A stretch of DNA of 64,000 bases from Gordonia sihwensis NBRC 108236 (GTDB taxonomy: Bacteria; Actinomycetota; Actinomycetes; Mycobacteriales; Mycobacteriaceae), in contig NZ_BANU01000025.1 in NCBI RefSeq assembly GCF_000333035.1, positions 22,857 to 86,856 on the forward strand. Reading direction: 5' to 3'. Shown piece after piece: positions 56,645 through 64,000 of the stretch (positions are counted from its first letter, which is position 1; each line of letters opens with the position of its first letter). The notes below the pieces were generated by a model that did no database searches, was not told the origin of the DNA, and saw only the letters and a program-made list of their open reading frames with translations. A program made the position numbers and the translations under genes.

Positions 56645-58212
56645 CGGAAGCTCAGCACCTCGTCTCCCCACGCGCGCAGCGTGCTGTCGTCCAGTCCGGT
56701 CACCGAGGTGTCCTCGGTGCCGCCGATCAACAGCGAACTGTGGCGCTGCGGCACGTACGCCTCCCAGAGCGCGTCGCCGTCCTCCCCGGTGTTCGGGTCG
56801 CCGTCCGCGGCGAAACCGAGCCAGCGGTACTGCATCCGGTGCCGCACCTTCTCGCCGGTGGCCCGTCCGCCGAGCGCGTACATCGGATCACGCCGGCTCG
56901 ACGCCGGGTTGCCCCACACGTACGGCACCTCGGTGGCGTGCGCGGCACCGTAGCCGAGGACGCGGAGGAGCGGTGTGGCCCAATCGAACCGGTACAGGTA
57001 CACCGGCGCCACCTGGGCGTGCGACTCCGCGATCCACACCGCGGGCATCCGGAATCCGATGTCGCGGGAGATGGCCATACTGCGCACTCCCGAGGGCACG
57101 TGACGGTAGGAGGAGTCGAGGCGGTCGGGTTCGGGGACGCGCAGCGTCGGCCGCTCGGTGCCGATCAGGGTGAACATCGCGTCCACACCGTCGTTCTTCA
57201 CCGGAAGCAGCGGCGTCGACATCCAGCGGAACAGCGAGGTCTCGTGCCGGTTGGTCCCGATGAGCAGCGGGACGCGGTGCGCCTCACCCGAGACGATGGC
57301 CTCCATCGGATCCAGCGGCACCAGATCGCCGTCCACCACGGGGGCGAACGCGATGGTGCCGGGAAACCGGTTGGGCACCAGGTTGAAGATCGCCGACGAC
57401 GCGTTCACCAGATCCAGCGCAGGCGTCCGGCGCAGTTCGCTCGGCCGCACGTACTCGGGCGGGAGCTCGGCCAGCAGCATGTTCGCGTAGCGCTCGGCAC
57501 GCTCGGCGTCGTACACGGTGGTGGCCGGGGAACTCTGGGCGATCGCCCGATGGAACAGTCCCTTCGCCGCGGGCGAGGCCAGCAACGTGGTCACCACACC
57601 GGCGCCGGCCGATTCGCCGAACAGCGTGACGTTGCCCGGATCGCCGCCGAAACGCTCGATGTTGTCGCGCACCCAGCCCAGCGCGGCGAGCACGTCCGAG
57701 AGACCGCAATTGGCCTGGAAGGTCTCGTCGCCGGACGAGAGATGACGCAGATCGGCGAACCCGAACGCGCCCATCCGGTAGTTGAGGGTGACGATGATCG
57801 TCGGCGTCCCGCGGGTGACGGACGACTGCACCAGGGACCCCGGGTCGTACAGCGGCTGCGACCCCGATCCGCAGAGGTAGGCGCCGCCGTGGACCCACAC
57901 CATCACCGGCAGGCGTGCGTCGGTGCCGGCCACGCCGCGCGGCGTCCCGACATTCAGATACAGGCAGTCCTCGTTGGCGAAGGCCTCCGGCCCGAGATCG
58001 ATCACCTGCATCACCGGCTGCGGGCACACCGGGCCGAAGTTGCGGGCGTCGATGACCTCGCTGCGCTCACGGGGCGGCTGCGCGTGCAGCCAGCGTCGCG
58101 GCCCGGTCGGACGAGCCGCGTACGCGACTCCCAGCCACAGGTCGGCCGATGGTGTGCTGGTGCCCCGCAGCGGACCGTAGACGGTGTCGACGACGTGAAC
58201 GGTGTCAGTCAC
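56641..58212 (-). CDS. Type-B carboxylesterase, 523 aa
   Basis: Alpha/beta hydrolase of the carboxylesterase/lipase family. The oxyanion block is VMVWVHGGAYLCGSG near 110, the nucleophile GESAGAGVV near 200, the substrate-binding NRHETSLFRW contributes the acidic face near 325, and the catalytic histidine is in AAHATEVPYVWG near 425. The early EDCLYLNV motif with its disulfide-like cysteine is kept. No signal peptide is present, so the enzyme is cytoplasmic. GTG 58212 follows by family alignment. First gene of the esterase-RidA-HTH_42 operon. Confidence 0.9.
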   Translation of the reverse strand: MTDTVHVVDTVYGPLRGTSTPSADLWLGVAYAARPTGPRRWLHAQPPRERSEVIDARNFGPVCPQPVMQVIDLGPEAFANEDCLYLNVGTPRGVAGTDARLPVMVWVHGGAYLCGSGSQPLYDPGSLVQSSVTRGTPTIIVTLNYRMGAFGFADLRHLSSGDETFQANCGLSDVLAALGWVRDNIERFGGDPGNVTLFGESAGAGVVTTLLASPAAKGLFHRAIAQSSPATTVYDAERAERYANMLLAELPPEYVRPSELRRTPALDLVNASSAIFNLVPNRFPGTIAFAPVVDGDLVPLDPMEAIVSGEAHRVPLLIGTNRHETSLFRWMSTPLLPVKNDGVDAMFTLIGTERPTLRVPEPDRLDSSYRHVPSGVRSMAISRDIGFRMPAVWIAESHAQVAPVYLYRFDWATPLLRVLGYGAAHATEVPYVWGNPASSRRDPMYALGGRATGEKVRHRMQYRWLGFAADGDPNTGEDGDALWEAYVPQRHSSLLIGGTEDTSVTGLDDSTLRAWGDEVLSFR

Positions 58213-58287
58213 GCCTCCATCTTGCCGGGCGATGGACCGGTGTGCAGCATGTGCCGACTCCGGGCCGCGCGGCCGTAGCATGGATTC

Positions 58288-58764
58288 ATGACCAGTTCAC
58301 TGCCCCTGATCCTGCGCGAGGAGCCGTTCTTCGAAGCCACCGAGGTGTCCCTGCCGGACGCGGTGCGGGTGGTGACCATGGAATTTCCCGAGGTCCGCAT
58401 GGACGACCTGCCGGAGATCTTCGACGGCCATTTCCACCTGCTGGCGCAGGCTCGGCCGATCGGACCGGGCTTCGCCGTCTACGAGGGCGACGTCACCGAC
58501 GAGTTCGACGTCACGATCGGTTTCCCCGTAGCCGAGCCCACCGACCTCGAGGGCATCGACAACGGGACCTTCCCCACCGGCCGCGCCCTGGTGATGTCGC
58601 ACCTCGGCGGCTTCGACGGTCTCGGGTCGGCGTGGGAGCTGCTCATGGAGACCCATTTCGCCAAAGGGGGTGCGGTGCCCCGCGCGGTGGTCGAGATCTA
58701 CGTGACCGATCCCAGCGTCGTCGCACACGACGACCTGCGGACCGATCTGCTGGTCCTCCTCTGA
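58288..58764 (+). CDS. GyrI-like effector-binding domain protein, 158 aa
   Basis: Stand-alone ligand-binding domain without a DNA-binding part. The family pattern is seen in PGFAVYEGDVTDEFDVTIGFPVAEP near 58-82, FPTGRALVMSHLGGFDGLGSAWELL near 93-115, and the closing AVVEIYVTDPSVVAHDDLRTDLLVLL with its conserved Glu. Such domains bind cationic or amphipathic molecules; single-domain forms sequester toxins or drugs, and some hydrolyse them. It is divergent from the esterase operon. Confidence 0.78.
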   Translation: MTSSLPLILREEPFFEATEVSLPDAVRVVTMEFPEVRMDDLPEIFDGHFHLLAQARPIGPGFAVYEGDVTDEFDVTIGFPVAEPTDLEGIDNGTFPTGRALVMSHLGGFDGLGSAWELLMETHFAKGGAVPRAVVEIYVTDPSVVAHDDLRTDLLVLL

Positions 58765-58826
58765 GGACCGCACCGCCGGGAGAGTGGAGCGGGCCCGACG
58801 CATCGGATGCGTCAGGCCCGCGGCGG

Positions 58827-58898
58827 AGCCCCCTGTCAGGATTGAACTGACGACCGCTCGCTTACAAGGCGAGTGCTCTACCACTGAGCTAAGGAGGC
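58827..58898 (-). tRNA. tRNA-Thr (anticodon UGU)
   Basis: The minus-strand reading folds as a complete cloverleaf of 72 bases. The acceptor stem GCCTCCT pairs with AGGGGGC, with one G-T pair. The D arm holds AGCTCAGTGGTAGAGC, the anticodon stem CTCGC/GCGAG encloses loop CTTGTAA with anticodon TGT, and the T arm is GTCAGTTCAATCCTGAC. CCA is not encoded. It lies 175 bases upstream of thrE on the other strand, an interesting coincidence given that the exporter handles threonine. Confidence 0.95.
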
Positions 58899-59073
58899 CT
58901 GCGGCGGAAGTATATAGGGTCACACCGCGAACCAGTAACGCCCGGTCCCCGGGCCGACGACTTACCTCGGGCACCTCCGCGGGACAACCCTCGCGGGCCG
59001 GTGCGTGCGATGCCACGATCGAAGGCGGCGGCCCCACCGGACCGCCTCCGCGACTGACCTGTGAGGAGGCAGG

Positions 59074-60543
59074 GTGCGTGTGAAAGCGATGTTCCGTCAG
59101 GGACTCGACAAGATTCTCGGCGACGCCACGGCCACGATCGACACGATCGAGCCGGGCAGCATCGTCGTCGCACCCCGCAAACCGATCCCGCTCGACGACG
59201 AGGCCGCGATCACCGAAGTCCTCGATCTCGCCGCACGTATCGGCGCGGTGCTCCTCGACTCGGGTACCGGCGCCATCGACACCGGCAACCAGATCGCTTT
59301 CGTCGCAAGCATTTACGGTCTCGAGGACGTCGTCGTGGACGTCACGTTCAACCGTATCCTGGTGAGTGCCCGGCGGGGCCCCACGCTGCCGCCGGTCACC
59401 ACCGTGCGCACGGTCCACTACCGGTCGCTCGACTTCACCCGGCTCGCGCACGTCGACCGCCTGGTGCGGCGCATCCGGCAGTTGGCCATCACCCCCGGAA
59501 CCGCGCACCGGATCGTCGACGGCATCGTCAGCGCCCCCCACCCCTACCCGTACTGGCTCGCGAATCTGGCCTGGGGCGTTCTGGCGCTGGGTATCTCGAT
59601 CCTTCTCGGCGGTACCACGCTGGTGGTGCTGACGGCTTTCCTGACCACCGTCGTCATCGTCGCTCTCAACCGGCGGCTGGCCCGCATCGGAACCCCGATC
59701 TTCTTCCAGCAGATGCTCGGCGGGTTCATCGCCGTGCTCCCCGCGGCCGGCCTGTACCACTGGCGCGAGGCGCTCGACGTGAGTTTCGCGCCGTCGCAGA
59801 TCATCGCGGCGGGGATCGTGGCGCTGTTGTCGGGACTGTCGCTGGTCGGATCGGTGCAGGACGCGATCACCGGGGCGCCGATCACCGGCACCGCCCGATT
59901 CTCCGAGGTCGTGCTGATGACCGGCGGGATCCTGGCGGGCGTGGCCATGGCGATCCGGCTGGTCGAGGCGCTGGGCGGGAGTCTGCCGGGCCTGACGACG
60001 ACGTCTCCGTTCGGACCGTCGGATGTGGCCGCGACGGTGATCGGCGGAGCGATCGCCGCGGGCGCCTTCGCACTCGCCAGCTACGCCGAGCGTCGCGCGA
60101 TCCCGGTCGCGCTCGGCGCGGGCGTGCTGGCCTCCGGGGTGATCAGCGGGCTCTCGCTCACGGACGCGGGAGCCATCGTCTCGGGTGCGGTCGCCGCGAT
60201 CGTCGTCGGCCTCATCGGTGGTCTCGCCGCTCGTCGAGCCCTCGTCCCGCCACTCGTGGTCGCCGTCGCCGGCATCACCCCGCTGCTGCCCGGTCTGGCG
60301 ATGTACCGCGGTCTCTACGGTGTGATGAGCGGCGAGACGCTGGCCGGCTTCGGCGAGCTGGCCACAGCCATCGCGGTCGGCTGCTCCATCGCCGCCGGAG
60401 TCACCCTCGGCGAATTCATCGCACGCACGCTCAAACGGCCCCGGCTGCCCGCGGCGCTGGCGCGCCAACGCGACGCGCTGCGCGACGGCCGGCCGCACGG
60501 CTTGACCCTCACGCGACGTAAGCCTCCACGCTGGAATCCATGA
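59074..60543 (+). CDS. thrE: ThrE-type threonine/serine exporter, 489 aa
   Basis: The N-terminal hydrophilic half (about 1-165) has the ThrE signature: ITEVLDLAARIGAVLLDSGTGAIDTGNQIAFVASIYGLEDVVVDVTFNRI in conserved order. The second half has about ten helices, with VLPAAGLYHWR, a GAPITGTARFSEVV loop and VAGITPLLPGLAMYRGLYGV. The length equals that of the C. glutamicum exporter. It expels threonine and serine by proton exchange. GTG 59074 has GGAGG seven bases before it. Its stop overlaps the TipA-like regulator start as ATGA. Confidence 0.9.
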   Translation: MRVKAMFRQGLDKILGDATATIDTIEPGSIVVAPRKPIPLDDEAAITEVLDLAARIGAVLLDSGTGAIDTGNQIAFVASIYGLEDVVVDVTFNRILVSARRGPTLPPVTTVRTVHYRSLDFTRLAHVDRLVRRIRQLAITPGTAHRIVDGIVSAPHPYPYWLANLAWGVLALGISILLGGTTLVVLTAFLTTVVIVALNRRLARIGTPIFFQQMLGGFIAVLPAAGLYHWREALDVSFAPSQIIAAGIVALLSGLSLVGSVQDAITGAPITGTARFSEVVLMTGGILAGVAMAIRLVEALGGSLPGLTTTSPFGPSDVAATVIGGAIAAGAFALASYAERRAIPVALGAGVLASGVISGLSLTDAGAIVSGAVAAIVVGLIGGLAARRALVPPLVVAVAGITPLLPGLAMYRGLYGVMSGETLAGFGELATAIAVGCSIAAGVTLGEFIARTLKRPRLPAALARQRDALRDGRPHGLTLTRRKPPRWNP

Positions 60544-61331
60544 CGGCGACGAACGGGGCCGACGGCACGTGGACGACCACCTGGACGGTGGGACGTCTGG
60601 CCGATCTGACCGGAGTCACGGTGCGCACTCTGCACCACTACGACCGGATCGGACTGCTGTCGCCCGCCAAGCGCACCGGAGCCGGCTACCGCCTCTACAC
60701 CGAGGCGGACCTCGACCGGCTCTGGCGCATCGTCCTCTACCGGCGGCTGGAGATGCCGCTGGACGAGATCGCGGCACTGCTCGACGGCGACGGCGACCCA
60801 GTCGATCACCTGCGCAGGCGACGCGAGGCCGTCGTGTCCAGGCTGGGCGAGTTGACCGAACTCGTCGCAGCCATCGATCGAGCGATGGAGACGCAGATGC
60901 AGCAACGACCAGCGACCGCCGAAGAGATGCGAGAGATCTTCGGCGACGGATTCCGCGACGAGTACCAGGCCGAAGCCGAGGAGCGGTGGGGGCAGACCGA
61001 CGCGTGGAAGCAGTCGGCCCGCCGCACTCGCGACTACACCAAGGCGGACTGGGAACAGATCAAGGCGGAGACCGACGCGATCCACGCGGCGTTCGCCGCG
61101 GCCATGCGGGCGGGCGAACCCGCCGACAGCACGGCCGCCATGGACGCCGCAGAACGGGCGCGCAAGCACATCGACGAGCGCTTCTACGAGTGCAGCCACG
61201 AGTTCCACACCTGCCTCGGCGAGATGTACGTGAGCGACCCGCGGTTCACCGCGTCGTACGAGGAGATCGAGCCCGGACTGGCCCGGTACGTACGGGATGC
61301 GATCGTCGCGAACGCCGACCGGCACCGCTGA
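60540..61331 (+). CDS. MerR-family regulator with TipAS domain, 263 aa
   Basis: The MerR DNA-binding part (about 14-85) has VGRLADLTGVTVRTLHHYDRIGLLSPAKRTGAGYRLYTEADLDRL. A dimerisation helix follows, and then the TipAS domain (about 135-258) with DAAERARKHIDERFYECSHEFHTCLGEMYVSDPRFTASYEEI. TipAS binds thiopeptides and other cyclic peptides through cysteines; Cys218 and Cys224 (approximate) are present here. Members activate transcription upon drug binding. The ATGA overlap with thrE makes the two translationally coupled. Confidence 0.92.
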   Translation: MTATNGADGTWTTTWTVGRLADLTGVTVRTLHHYDRIGLLSPAKRTGAGYRLYTEADLDRLWRIVLYRRLEMPLDEIAALLDGDGDPVDHLRRRREAVVSRLGELTELVAAIDRAMETQMQQRPATAEEMREIFGDGFRDEYQAEAEERWGQTDAWKQSARRTRDYTKADWEQIKAETDAIHAAFAAAMRAGEPADSTAAMDAAERARKHIDERFYECSHEFHTCLGEMYVSDPRFTASYEEIEPGLARYVRDAIVANADRHR

Positions 61332-61354
61332 TCGGCTCGGGTAGAATCCCGGCC

Positions 61355-61519
61355 ATGGCAGCTAAGACGACCGACGACATCGCCGATGACGAACTGGAGC
61401 CGGTGACCGACGAGACCGCACACAAGGCCCGCCGCGTGGTGGCCGCTTACGCCACCGACGCCGACGAATGCCGCATGCTGCTGTCGATGCTCGGAATCGC
61501 TCCCGGCGAGTCCGCCTGA
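61355..61519 (+). CDS. Small conserved acidic protein upstream of otsA, 54 aa
   Basis: The frame from ATG 61355 codes for an acidic start ([16 protein letters not shown]), then a helical stretch with [32 protein letters not shown]. It has one cysteine and no signal. From memory, M. tuberculosis has a similarly small unknown protein directly before otsA, so the frame is probably real and conserved; its function is unknown. The next gene starts 5 bases after its stop, which suggests coupling to trehalose synthesis. Confidence 0.78.
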   Translation: MAAKTTDDIADDELEPVTDETAHKARRVVAAYATDADECRMLLSMLGIAPGESA

Positions 61520-61524
61520 CGCGG

Positions 61525-62964
61525 ATGACGGCCCCCGGGCACCCTGCGACGGGTGCGGATTTCGTCGTCGTCGCAAATCGTCTTCCGGTCGACAAGAAGG
61601 TCCGGCCCGACGGCTCCGTGGTCTGGAAGCGTTCGCCGGGCGGACTCGTGACGGCACTGACCCCCACCCTGGAGACCCGGTCGGGCGCCTGGGTGGGGTG
61701 GTCGGGCAGCGCGTCGCAGGACGGGTCCCCCGAGGAGAAGCCCGACGTCGAGGGCATCGACATCCACCCGGTGCCGCTGAGCGCCGCAGAGGTCGAGGAC
61801 TACTACGAGGGGTTCTCGAACGCCACTCTGTGGCCGCTGTTCCACGATCTACTCGTCAAGCCCGAGTATCGGCATGACTGGTGGGAGGCGTACGTCCGGG
61901 TGAACCGCCGGTTCGCGGAGACCGCCGCGAGTGCTGCGGCCCCGAATGCGATGGTCTGGGTTCAGGACTATCAGCTGCTCCTGGTGCCCGCGATGCTGCG
62001 CGAGACGCGTCCCGACCTGCGGATCGGGTTCTTCCTGCACATTCCCTTCCCGCCGACCGAGCTGTTCAGCCAGCTCCCCTGGCGCACCGATCTCCTCGAA
62101 GGCCTGCTGGGCGCCGACCTGCTCGGCTTCCACCTGCCCGGAGGCGCCGAGAACTTCCTGACACTCGCGCGCCGGCTCCTCGGCACCCGCACCTCGAACG
62201 GCCCGATCACCGCGCGGGAGGATTTCGGAGCGGTGGAGTACGACGGCCGCACCGTCAAGGTCGGCTCGTTCCCCATCTCCATCGATTCGGCCGATGTGGC
62301 GGCGCAGGCCACGGCCGCCGCCGACCGCGCGGTCACGATCCGCGCCGAACTCGGTGACCCCGAGGTGCTGCTGCTCGGCGTCGACCGGCTCGATTACACC
62401 AAGGGAATCGACGTCCGGCTGGCCTCGCTGGAGCGGCTGTTCGCTTCCGGCCGGCTCGATCCCGCGAAGACGGTGATGGTTCAGCTCGCCAGCCCCAGCC
62501 GCGAGCGCGTCGACAGTTACATCGACATGCGCAATCGCATCGAGCAGATGGTCGGTCACCTCAACGGCAAATACGGGACCGTCGCGCGCCCGCCGATCCG
62601 CTACCTGCTGCAGCCGGTGGCCCGCGACGAGTTGCTCGCCTATTTCCGCGCGGCCGACGTCATGCTCGTGACCCCGATGCGCGATGGGATGAACCTTGTC
62701 GCCAAGGAGTACCTCGCCGCGCGCGCGGATCTCGGCGGCGCCCTCGTCCTGAGCGAGTTCACCGGCGCCGCAGCCGAACTCGGCGAGGCCTACCTGCTGA
62801 ATCCGTACGACGACCGCGACGTCGACGACGCGATCGAGGCCGCCGTCACCGATCCCGCCGAGGCCCGCCGTGAGCGGATGCGCATCCTCCACGATCAGGT
62901 GATGACCAACGACGTGGATCTGTGGGCCACCAGCTTCCTCGACACCCTCGCCGCCGACGCATGA
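61525..62964 (+). CDS. otsA: OtsA, trehalose-6-phosphate synthase, 479 aa
   Basis: GT20 retaining glycosyltransferase. Early motif [13 protein letters not shown] and SPGGLVTAL bind the substrate phosphate. [14 protein letters not shown] and [18 protein letters not shown] follow near 150-190. [15 protein letters not shown] near 288 and the C-terminal [14 protein letters not shown] near 388 bind the nucleotide sugar. It condenses UDP- (or other NDP-) glucose with glucose-6-phosphate. Trehalose is required here for mycolate transport as well as stress. ATG 61525 is chosen over 61468 by alignment. Confidence 0.95.
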   Translation: MTAPGHPATGADFVVVANRLPVDKKVRPDGSVVWKRSPGGLVTALTPTLETRSGAWVGWSGSASQDGSPEEKPDVEGIDIHPVPLSAAEVEDYYEGFSNATLWPLFHDLLVKPEYRHDWWEAYVRVNRRFAETAASAAAPNAMVWVQDYQLLLVPAMLRETRPDLRIGFFLHIPFPPTELFSQLPWRTDLLEGLLGADLLGFHLPGGAENFLTLARRLLGTRTSNGPITAREDFGAVEYDGRTVKVGSFPISIDSADVAAQATAAADRAVTIRAELGDPEVLLLGVDRLDYTKGIDVRLASLERLFASGRLDPAKTVMVQLASPSRERVDSYIDMRNRIEQMVGHLNGKYGTVARPPIRYLLQPVARDELLAYFRAADVMLVTPMRDGMNLVAKEYLAARADLGGALVLSEFTGAAAELGEAYLLNPYDDRDVDDAIEAAVTDPAEARRERMRILHDQVMTNDVDLWATSFLDTLAADA

Positions 62965-63725
62965 CCGAGACGATGCTCGACGACGCCCTGCGGGCCGCGC
63001 TCGAAGCGTTCGCCGCCCGTCCGCGGGTGCTCGTCGCCTCCGACTACGACGGGTGCGTCTCACCCATCGTGGCGCGGCCCGAGGACGCCGTCCCCGAACC
63101 GCGCTCGATGGCCGCGCTGGAGCAGTGCGCCGCGGCGCCGCGGACCGCGGCGGCACTGGTGTCCGGCCGGGCCCGCGCCGACCTGCGCGCGCTCTCCGGT
63201 GCGAGTGAGAACATCACGCTGGTCGGCAGCCACGGCGCCGAGTTCGCCGAAGGCTTCGACGATCCGGTCACCGACGGGCAACGCGAACTGCTGCGGCGGA
63301 TCGTCGCCGAGTTCCGCGGTCTGAGTGCCCGGTTCCCCGGCACCTCGGTGGAGGTGAAGCCGGTCAGCACCACCCTTCATGTGCGCAACGCATCCCCTGC
63401 CGACGCCGACGCCGCGCTCGCTCTCGCCGAGTCCGGTCCGGCGTCGTGGGACGGGGTGCAGGTGACCCACGGCAAAGCGGTCATCGAACTCGCGGTGATC
63501 GAGACCAGTAAGGGACACGCCCTCGACCGCCTGCGCGCGGCGCTCGAGGTGGACGCCGTGCTCTACCTCGGCGACGACGTGACCGACGAGAAGGCCTTCG
63601 CGCGCCTCGGTCCGGACGATGTGGGAGTCAAGGTCGGAGACGGCCCGACGGCGGCGCACTTCCGCGTCGCGGATCCGAACGGGGTCGCGACAGTCCTGGA
63701 GACCGTGGCCGCTCTGCGCCGCTGA
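62961..63725 (+). CDS. otsB: OtsB, trehalose-6-phosphate phosphatase, 254 aa
   Basis: HAD-superfamily phosphatase. Motif I is Asp28-Tyr-Asp30-Gly in [12 protein letters not shown], motif II is [15 protein letters not shown], and motif [14 protein letters not shown] near 194. The glucosyl-binding cap has [11 protein letters not shown] and [13 protein letters not shown]. It dephosphorylates the OtsA product. The ATG overlaps the otsA stop as ATGA. It is a short one-domain form, unlike some mycobacterial OtsB proteins with large N-terminal extensions. Confidence 0.94.
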   Translation: MTETMLDDALRAALEAFAARPRVLVASDYDGCVSPIVARPEDAVPEPRSMAALEQCAAAPRTAAALVSGRARADLRALSGASENITLVGSHGAEFAEGFDDPVTDGQRELLRRIVAEFRGLSARFPGTSVEVKPVSTTLHVRNASPADADAALALAESGPASWDGVQVTHGKAVIELAVIETSKGHALDRLRAALEVDAVLYLGDDVTDEKAFARLGPDDVGVKVGDGPTAAHFRVADPNGVATVLETVAALRR

Positions 63726-63745
63726 CGGTCGTGCGAAGGCGCACT

Positions 63746-64000
63746 GAGCGCCCCTCCCCCAGGCTGGTTGAGCGAGCGCAGCGAGTCGAAACCCCAAACA
63801 GGCGGTCTCGATACGGCATGCTCGCTACGCTCACAGGCCTACTCGACAACCCTGAAACAGACCACCGAGCGACCCTCCAGGCTCGTTGAGCGAGCGCAGC
63901 GAGTCGAAACTCCAGACAGGCAGTCTCGACACGGCATGCTCGCTACGCTCACACGCCTACTCGACAACCCTGAAACAGACCACCGAGCGACCACTCAGGC
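63746..64000. repeat. Tandem REP-like repeat array (two full units and start of a third)
   Basis: Unit 1 is 63746-63866 (121 bases), unit 2 is 63867-63984 (118 bases), and a third begins at 63985 and leaves the window. Units differ by a few substitutions and a small indel. Each contains GTTGAGCGAGCGCAGCGAGTCGA near its left end and CTCGCTACGCTCAC then CTACTCGACAACC near its right, which are inverted relative to each other and can fold into one long hairpin. Elements of this shape are dispersed in several Gordonia and related genomes, from memory. The 275 bases after otsB hold no gene. Confidence 0.85.

Noticed and set aside
58899..59073. GC-rich hairpins before thrE as a possible riboswitch or T-box
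   Set aside because: Short stems such as CCGGTCCCCGGG occur by chance at this composition, and no specifier loop or T-box sequence was found.
58297..60498. Minus-strand open frame of 733 codons opposite thrE and the GyrI-like gene
   Set aside because: It crosses the tRNA gene and has Gly/Arg/Asp-rich composition without motifs; both genes it opposes are well supported.

Overview
The window is high-GC actinobacterial DNA of the mycolic-acid-bearing order Mycobacteriales. Gordonia, Rhodococcus or a close relative is the best guess; the sequence does not fix the genus. Markers are a KstR/igr cholesterol locus, an antigen-85-type esterase, LppP/LprE and DUF5313 proteins, a ClpC1-type unfoldase, PhoPR of the mycobacterial type, ThrE of the corynebacterial length, and many GTG starts with ATGA/GTGA overlaps.

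Layout. 1-6.1 kb: an exporter tail, an SDR, a lipoprotein, an OhrR-like regulator, a serine hydrolase/flavin monooxygenase operon and its divergent TetR regulator. 6.1-10.5 kb: an ABC-F ATPase, then a lower-GC patch (about 7.9-9.5 kb) with two unknown genes and a degraded coding remnant, an orphan EF-Tu domain-2 protein and a small lipoprotein. 10.5-20.1 kb: a compact sterol side-chain module on the minus strand (fadE34; chsE1-chsE2-chsH2-chsH1-ltp2; a fadD), with divergent kstR and two perfect KstR boxes, one at each promoter. 20.1-30.6 kb: envelope genes (mycolyltransferase-like esterase, membrane acyltransferase, SGNH hydrolase, Pro/Gln-rich membrane protein), clpC, a beta-propeller protein and a divergent HxlR/quinone-reductase pair.

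30.6-44.3 kb: purine genes interleaved with peptidases and detoxification genes (M18 aminopeptidase-purQ-purS, glutathione peroxidase, MarR-MFS pump, ptrB-purC-purB, a CstR-like/DUF302/Cys-rich cluster, an esterase, LppP/LprE, purD). From memory this follows, with insertions, the order of the M. tuberculosis phoP-to-pepC region. 44.3-52.7 kb: LtrA, LysR, a GT39/GT2-GtrA lipid-linked glycosylation pair, a RecQ-like helicase and a HIT protein. 52.7-58.8 kb: phoR-phoP and a tightly overlapping esterase/RidA/HTH_42 operon. 58.8-63.7 kb: tRNA-Thr(UGU), thrE, a TipA-like MerR regulator, a small conserved protein and otsA-otsB. The right edge is a tandem REP-like repeat that runs out of the window.

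The clearest functional unit is the sterol module: KstR represses both its own divergent transcript and the degradation operon, and the encoded enzymes remove the last three side-chain carbons of cholesterol as propionyl-CoA. No CRISPR array, phage, insertion sequence or rRNA was seen. The most novel-looking parts are the CstR-like cluster with its 45-residue Cys-rich protein, the orphan translation-factor barrel, the lower-GC remnant and the thrE-TipA coupling.
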